Shown in pieces: positions 60,516 to 64,000 of a stretch of 64,000 nucleotides of DNA. The stretch spans positions 1 through 64,000 of the forward strand of contig NZ_JACFRN010000001.1 in assembly GCF_016100975.1 (NCBI RefSeq). The letters are read 5' to 3'. The position numbers and the translations under genes are program-made. The notes below the pieces were generated by a model. The model worked only from the letters and a program-made list of their open reading frames with translations. It ran no database searches and was not told the DNA's origin. Positions within the stretch are counted from its first letter, which is position 1. The number at the start of each line of letters is the position of its first letter. Origin of the DNA: Lactobacillus sp. W8174. GTDB lineage: Bacteria; Bacillota; Bacilli; Lactobacillales; Lactobacillaceae.

Positions 60516-61358
60516 ATGGCGGTAATTACAGAAGATATTTTGAGAAAAGTAATTAAAAAAAGACCAAGTGACTCCCATAAGGGCAATTACGGCAGGGTCT
60601 TATTAATAGGTGGCAGTGAAAACTACGGTGGTGCAATTATCATGGCAGCCGAGGCTGCACTTAATAGTGGTGCTGGACTTATTTCAGTGGCTACCCATGC
60701 AGTGAACCTTGATGCACTGCATGCTCGTAATCCTGAGATCATGTTTATTGACTGGCGTGACCGGAATTTGGTAGATTTAATGAAAAAGATGGATGTTATT
60801 GTATGTGGACCAGGTTTAGGGACTGGCACTGTTGCTCAGCAATTGTTAGCAACAGTTAGTCAAAATGTTTCTCACAATCAAATCTTAATATTAGATGCAA
60901 GTGCTTTGGACATGATGGGTCAAGATAAAAATTTGATTCCCAAACATGCCAGTTTAGTTATTTTAACTCCGCATCAAATGGAGTGGCAGCGTTTGAGTCA
61001 GATTAGAATCCCATTTCAGACTGACAGTGCGAATTTAGATGCTTTAAAAAAGATTTTCCCTACACAAAATGCTATTTTGGTTTTAAAATCAAATCACACT
61101 CATATTTATACTAGTGCCGATCAGATTTTTGTGAATCCTCTAGGCAATCCTGGCATGGCCACGGGTGGCATGGGAGATACATTAGCAGGTATTATTGGCG
61201 GCTTTACAGCTCAATTTGGTGATAATTTAGATTCTGTTCTGGCTGCGGTTTTTATTCATTCTTTGGCAGGTGATAAAATTGCTGAAAATAATTATGTGGT
61301 GCGACCGACAAAAATTAGCGCTTTGCTACCACAGCTGATGAAAGAATTTGCCAGTTGA
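60516..61358 (+). CDS. nnrD: ADP-dependent NAD(P)H-hydrate dehydratase
   Basis: 280 residues from the ATG at 60516 (TTGGAGG upstream). YjeF C-terminal (ribokinase-like) domain: GNYGRVLLIGGSENYGGAII, CGPGLGTGT, LDASALDMM, LTPHQMEWQRL and NPGMATGGMGDTLAGIIGGF. It repairs hydrated NAD(P)H. The epimerase half (NnrE) is not fused here. It is cotranscribed with dacA. Confidence 0.95.
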   Translation: MAVITEDILRKVIKKRPSDSHKGNYGRVLLIGGSENYGGAIIMAAEAALNSGAGLISVATHAVNLDALHARNPEIMFIDWRDRNLVDLMKKMDVIVCGPGLGTGTVAQQLLATVSQNVSHNQILILDASALDMMGQDKNLIPKHASLVILTPHQMEWQRLSQIRIPFQTDSANLDALKKIFPTQNAILVLKSNHTHIYTSADQIFVNPLGNPGMATGGMGDTLAGIIGGFTAQFGDNLDSVLAAVFIHSLAGDKIAENNYVVRPTKISALLPQLMKEFAS

Positions 61359-61402
61359 TAATTTTTAGTCGAGTTTAAATCTTTTGGGAGAAGAATAATT
61401 TT

Positions 61403-62050
61403 ATGAAAAATAGTTTGTTAAAAACCCTTACTGCTTTTTGTGTTTTATTAATTTGTGCAATCAGTTTAGCGCGGGTTTCTATGCCTTCTCAGCAAAAAGA
61501 AGTGAATAAAACTAAAGATGCTAGAAAAACAGCTGTTATTAAAACAGCTGCTTCATACCGCCCATATCGAGATCCAAAAGATTTGCGCGCTCCTTTTAAT
61601 TGGAAAAAGCCAAGTGAGACAATGCCTTATCCTAAAATTAAGCATCTCGAAAATGACTTAACAATTAGAGTCTCCCTCAAGGGTAATAGAGTTTACATCT
61701 TGCGGGGTAATAAACGAGTGTACACCATGCTGGCAAGTGCTGGTTTGTTTAAAAAAGGCAAGTCATTGACACCAACAGGAAATTATAAAATTAAAAATGG
61801 TCGTGGTGACTCTTTTTATAATCCTGAATTAAATGAAGGTGCTAATAACTGGACTAGCTGGGATCAAGAAAATGTTTATCTTTTCCATTCTGTTCCTACG
61901 AAAGGTAATGGCAAATACAATATTAAAGAGGCTGAAAAGCTAGGCGTCAAGCCTGCCTCTCATGGCTGTATCAGATTAAGCGTACCTGATTCACGCTGGT
62001 TGGCTGAAAATATTCCAGTAGGTACCAAAGTAATTATCAAAAATAACTAA
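61403..62050 (+). CDS. L,D-transpeptidase (YkuD domain), exported
   Basis: 215 residues. An N-terminal signal/anchor helix (about 8-24) and a linker precede the YkuD domain (about 85-213). The catalytic motif is H187-G-C189-I-R191 (ASHGCIRLS), with H162 in LFHSVP. It forms or modifies 3-3 peptidoglycan cross-links or attaches proteins to the wall. It lies next to dacA and so fits a wall-remodelling neighbourhood. Confidence 0.92.
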   Translation: MKNSLLKTLTAFCVLLICAISLARVSMPSQQKEVNKTKDARKTAVIKTAASYRPYRDPKDLRAPFNWKKPSETMPYPKIKHLENDLTIRVSLKGNRVYILRGNKRVYTMLASAGLFKKGKSLTPTGNYKIKNGRGDSFYNPELNEGANNWTSWDQENVYLFHSVPTKGNGKYNIKEAEKLGVKPASHGCIRLSVPDSRWLAENIPVGTKVIIKNN

Positions 62051-62055
62051 AAAAT

Positions 62056-62289
62056 TTGGCTCAGCTTTCATTTCCTGTTATAATCATTTGATGAAAGTGG
62101 TTAGAAGTAGTAAACATTTTTTCAAAAAAGCGAGCTTGAGTTGGTGTAAGTCAGGCTGAAGAAATGGATGAAAGCGTGTCTAACTAAAAATTTAGCAAAT
62201 TTAATAAGCGGATACTTTGTATCAAATAGAGTGGTACCGCGGGTTATAACTCGTCTCTTCTTCAAATAATGAGGAAGAGACTTTTTTTG
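62056..62289 (+). promoter_or_regulatory. Promoter and T-box leader of argS
   Basis: TTGGCT (62056) and TATAAT (62079) with a 17-bp spacer form the promoter. The T-box core GTGGTACCGCGGG lies at 62231-62243, and the terminator GTCTCTTCTTC/GAGGAAGAGAC with T7 at 62253-62288. Uncharged tRNA-Arg should switch on argS. The specifier codon was not determined. Confidence 0.9.
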
Positions 62290-62305
62290 GCATTTAGGAG
62301 GAAAA

Positions 62306-63991
62306 ATGGATTTTAAAGATAAGGTAGTTGACTTAATCGCTAGTCAGGTTGACCTTCCCAAAGATCAAATCAATTCATTAATTGAAAGACCAAAAAATGA
62401 AAAAATGGGTGACTATGCTTTTCCAGCCTTTGCATTGGCAAAAGTGCTGCATCAAAATCCTGTAGTTATTGCGCAAAATATTGCAGACAAACTAAAAAGC
62501 AGCGATTTTGCTTTAATTAAAGCTGTTGGACCCTACGTTAATTTTTCTATTAATCATAGCAAGTTGATTTCACAAACTCTCGCAGAAATCTTGCAACAAA
62601 AAGAACATTATGGTGACCAAAAATTGGGAGAGGGGAATGTTCCTATTGATATGTCTAGCCCCAACATTGCAAAACCAATGTCGATGGGGCACTTAAGGTC
62701 AACAGTAATTGGCAATTCAATTGCCAAGACCCTGCAAAAAGTTGGTTACACACCAATTAAAATCAACTATTTAGGTGATTACGGCACACAATTTGGTAAA
62801 TTAATAGCGGCCTACAAGCACTGGGGTGTGGAAGAAGACGTTAAAAAAGACCCGATCATGAATTTATTTAAATATTACGTCAAGTTCCATAAAGAAGCTG
62901 AAAAGCACCCTGAGCTTGAAGATGAAGGTCGCGCGTGGTTTAAGAAATTAGAAGAGGGTGATCCAGAAGCAGTTAAATTATGGCAATGGTTCCGGGATGT
63001 TTCCTTGGCTGATTTCAACCGTATTTACAAAGAATTGGGTGTCACTTTTGATTCGTATAAAGGTGAGGCTTTCTTTAACGATAAAATGCAACCCGTAATT
63101 GATGAGCTGAAAGAAAAAGGACTTTTGCATGAGTCTCGTGGTGCACAAGTGGTTGACATGGGTGAAGATGAAAATCCAGCTTTGATTGTTAAATCAGATG
63201 GTACTAGCATCTACTTGACACGTGATCTGGCAGCTGCGATTTATCGTATGAAGACTTATCATTTTGTCAAAATGCTTTACGTAGTTGGTAATGAGCAGGC
63301 TCAGCACTTTGTGGAATTAAAAACTGTTTTGAAAAAAATGGGTTATGATTGGGCTGACGAGATTTACCATGTTCCTTTTGGCTTGATTACTCAAAATGGT
63401 AAAAAGCTATCTACTAGAAAAGGCAATGTGGTTTTTCTTGATCAAGTTTTACAAGATGCCGTTAAACTAGCACAAAAACAAATTGAAGAGAAGAATCCTG
63501 ATTTGGCCAATAAAGATCAAGTTGCTCATGACGTTGGTGTTGGTGCAGTTATTTTTCATGATTTAAAGAATGAAAGAACCGAAAACTTTGACTTTGACCT
63601 GGATGAAGTTGTCCGTTTTGAAGGTGACACTGGTCCATATGTGCAGTATACAAATGCACGGGCTCAAAGTGTTTTGCGCAAGGCTGCTGCTCAAGGTCAC
63701 GAACCGCAATTAACAGATATAAATATTGATGATGATTGGTCCTTTGGCGTTGCCAAGTCTTTAGCAGATTTCCCACGGATTATTGCACGCAGTAGTGCTA
63801 AATTCGAACCATCTGTTATTGCAAAGTATGCTCTTGATTTAGCAAAGAAGTTTAATAAATATTATGCTAATGTCAAAGTTTTAGTTGAAGATGATCAAAT
63901 AGGCTCTCGGTTAGCACTAGTCCAAGCAACTTCAATCGTTTTAACCGAGGGTTTGCGACTTTTGGGTGTCAATGCTCCTAAAGAAATGTAA
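62306..63991 (+). CDS. argS: Arginyl-tRNA synthetase
   Basis: 561 residues with AGGAGG upstream. The N-terminal additional domain (about 1-90) contains ERPKNEKMGDYAFPAFALA. The class I HIGH motif appears as SPNIAKPMSMGHLRST (118-133), and the KMSKS loop as GKKLSTRKGN. The C-terminal anticodon-binding domain is complete (DLAKKFNKYYANVKVL to EGLRLLGVNAPKEM). It charges tRNA-Arg. The stop lies 9 bases before the window edge. Confidence 0.97.
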   Translation: MDFKDKVVDLIASQVDLPKDQINSLIERPKNEKMGDYAFPAFALAKVLHQNPVVIAQNIADKLKSSDFALIKAVGPYVNFSINHSKLISQTLAEILQQKEHYGDQKLGEGNVPIDMSSPNIAKPMSMGHLRSTVIGNSIAKTLQKVGYTPIKINYLGDYGTQFGKLIAAYKHWGVEEDVKKDPIMNLFKYYVKFHKEAEKHPELEDEGRAWFKKLEEGDPEAVKLWQWFRDVSLADFNRIYKELGVTFDSYKGEAFFNDKMQPVIDELKEKGLLHESRGAQVVDMGEDENPALIVKSDGTSIYLTRDLAAAIYRMKTYHFVKMLYVVGNEQAQHFVELKTVLKKMGYDWADEIYHVPFGLITQNGKKLSTRKGNVVFLDQVLQDAVKLAQKQIEEKNPDLANKDQVAHDVGVGAVIFHDLKNERTENFDFDLDEVVRFEGDTGPYVQYTNARAQSVLRKAAAQGHEPQLTDINIDDDWSFGVAKSLADFPRIIARSSAKFEPSVIAKYALDLAKKFNKYYANVKVLVEDDQIGSRLALVQATSIVLTEGLRLLGVNAPKEM

Positions 63992-64000
63992 AAATTTTAA

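Overview
The window reads as chromosome of a low-GC Gram-positive lactic acid bacterium, most likely Lactobacillus in the strict sense (acidophilus/gasseri/crispatus/jensenii relatives). The grounds are the rRNA-tRNA layout, the T-box and SAM-III (SMK) leaders, frequent TTG/GTG starts behind strong Shine-Dalgarno sites, and the prophage type. The species cannot be fixed from sequence reading alone.

Layout. 1-1952: 3' part of a 23S rRNA, 5S rRNA, tRNA-Asn(GTT) and tRNA-Ser(GGA). 1942-44750: a nearly complete temperate prophage of about 42.8 kb inserted at the 3' end of tRNA-Ser, flanked by an 11-bp direct repeat (1942-1952 and 44740-44750). 44751-46978: a scar region with a second, older integrase remnant fused to an internally deleted IS30-type transposase and two small unknown genes. 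46979-47319: tRNA-Val, tRNA-Glu and a second identical tRNA-Val. 47401-64000: ordinary chromosome with SAM-III riboswitch/metK, an MFS exporter, a tyrosine phosphatase, a DUF985 cupin, PAP2, T-box/leuS, a MurJ/YtgP-like flippase, an aminotransferase, PspC, tRNA-Leu, a D,D-carboxypeptidase, an NAD(P)HX dehydratase, an L,D-transpeptidase and T-box/argS.

The prophage has the usual modular order. The leftward lysogeny module is integrase, a two-TM surface protein with a duplicated VGRDIKPGRY domain, and a CI-like S24 repressor. The rightward early module starts with Cro and holds Gp157, a Sak/DUF1071 annealing protein, a replication initiator, a DnaC-like loader, an antirepressor, an XRE regulator, many small genes, SSB and RusA. 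An ArpU-type late regulator is followed by a six-copy GCGGA array with exact 11-bp spacing in front of the late region. A non-coding stretch with four tRNA-like folds comes next, then terminase, portal, head, and a contractile (myovirus-type) tail with DUF3383 sheath, tail tube, a 1602-residue tape measure, a Gp138 spike, gp25, a J-type baseplate and fibres. Holin-like membrane proteins and an amidase endolysin complete lysis. Last is a moron block with two nearly identical strong promoters. Contractile prophages of this general kind are known from vaginal lactobacilli (Lv-1, KC5a); the relation here is inferred from gene content.

The most novel-looking observations are: a ~60-residue domain present five times in two early proteins (C-terminal part of the XRE regulator and a three-copy protein at 12535-13245); the helically phased GCGGA array; the degenerate tRNA-like cluster at 16136-16508; a replication initiator ending in an SSB-like DDLPF tip; and the twin-promoter moron block beside two recently broken genes.
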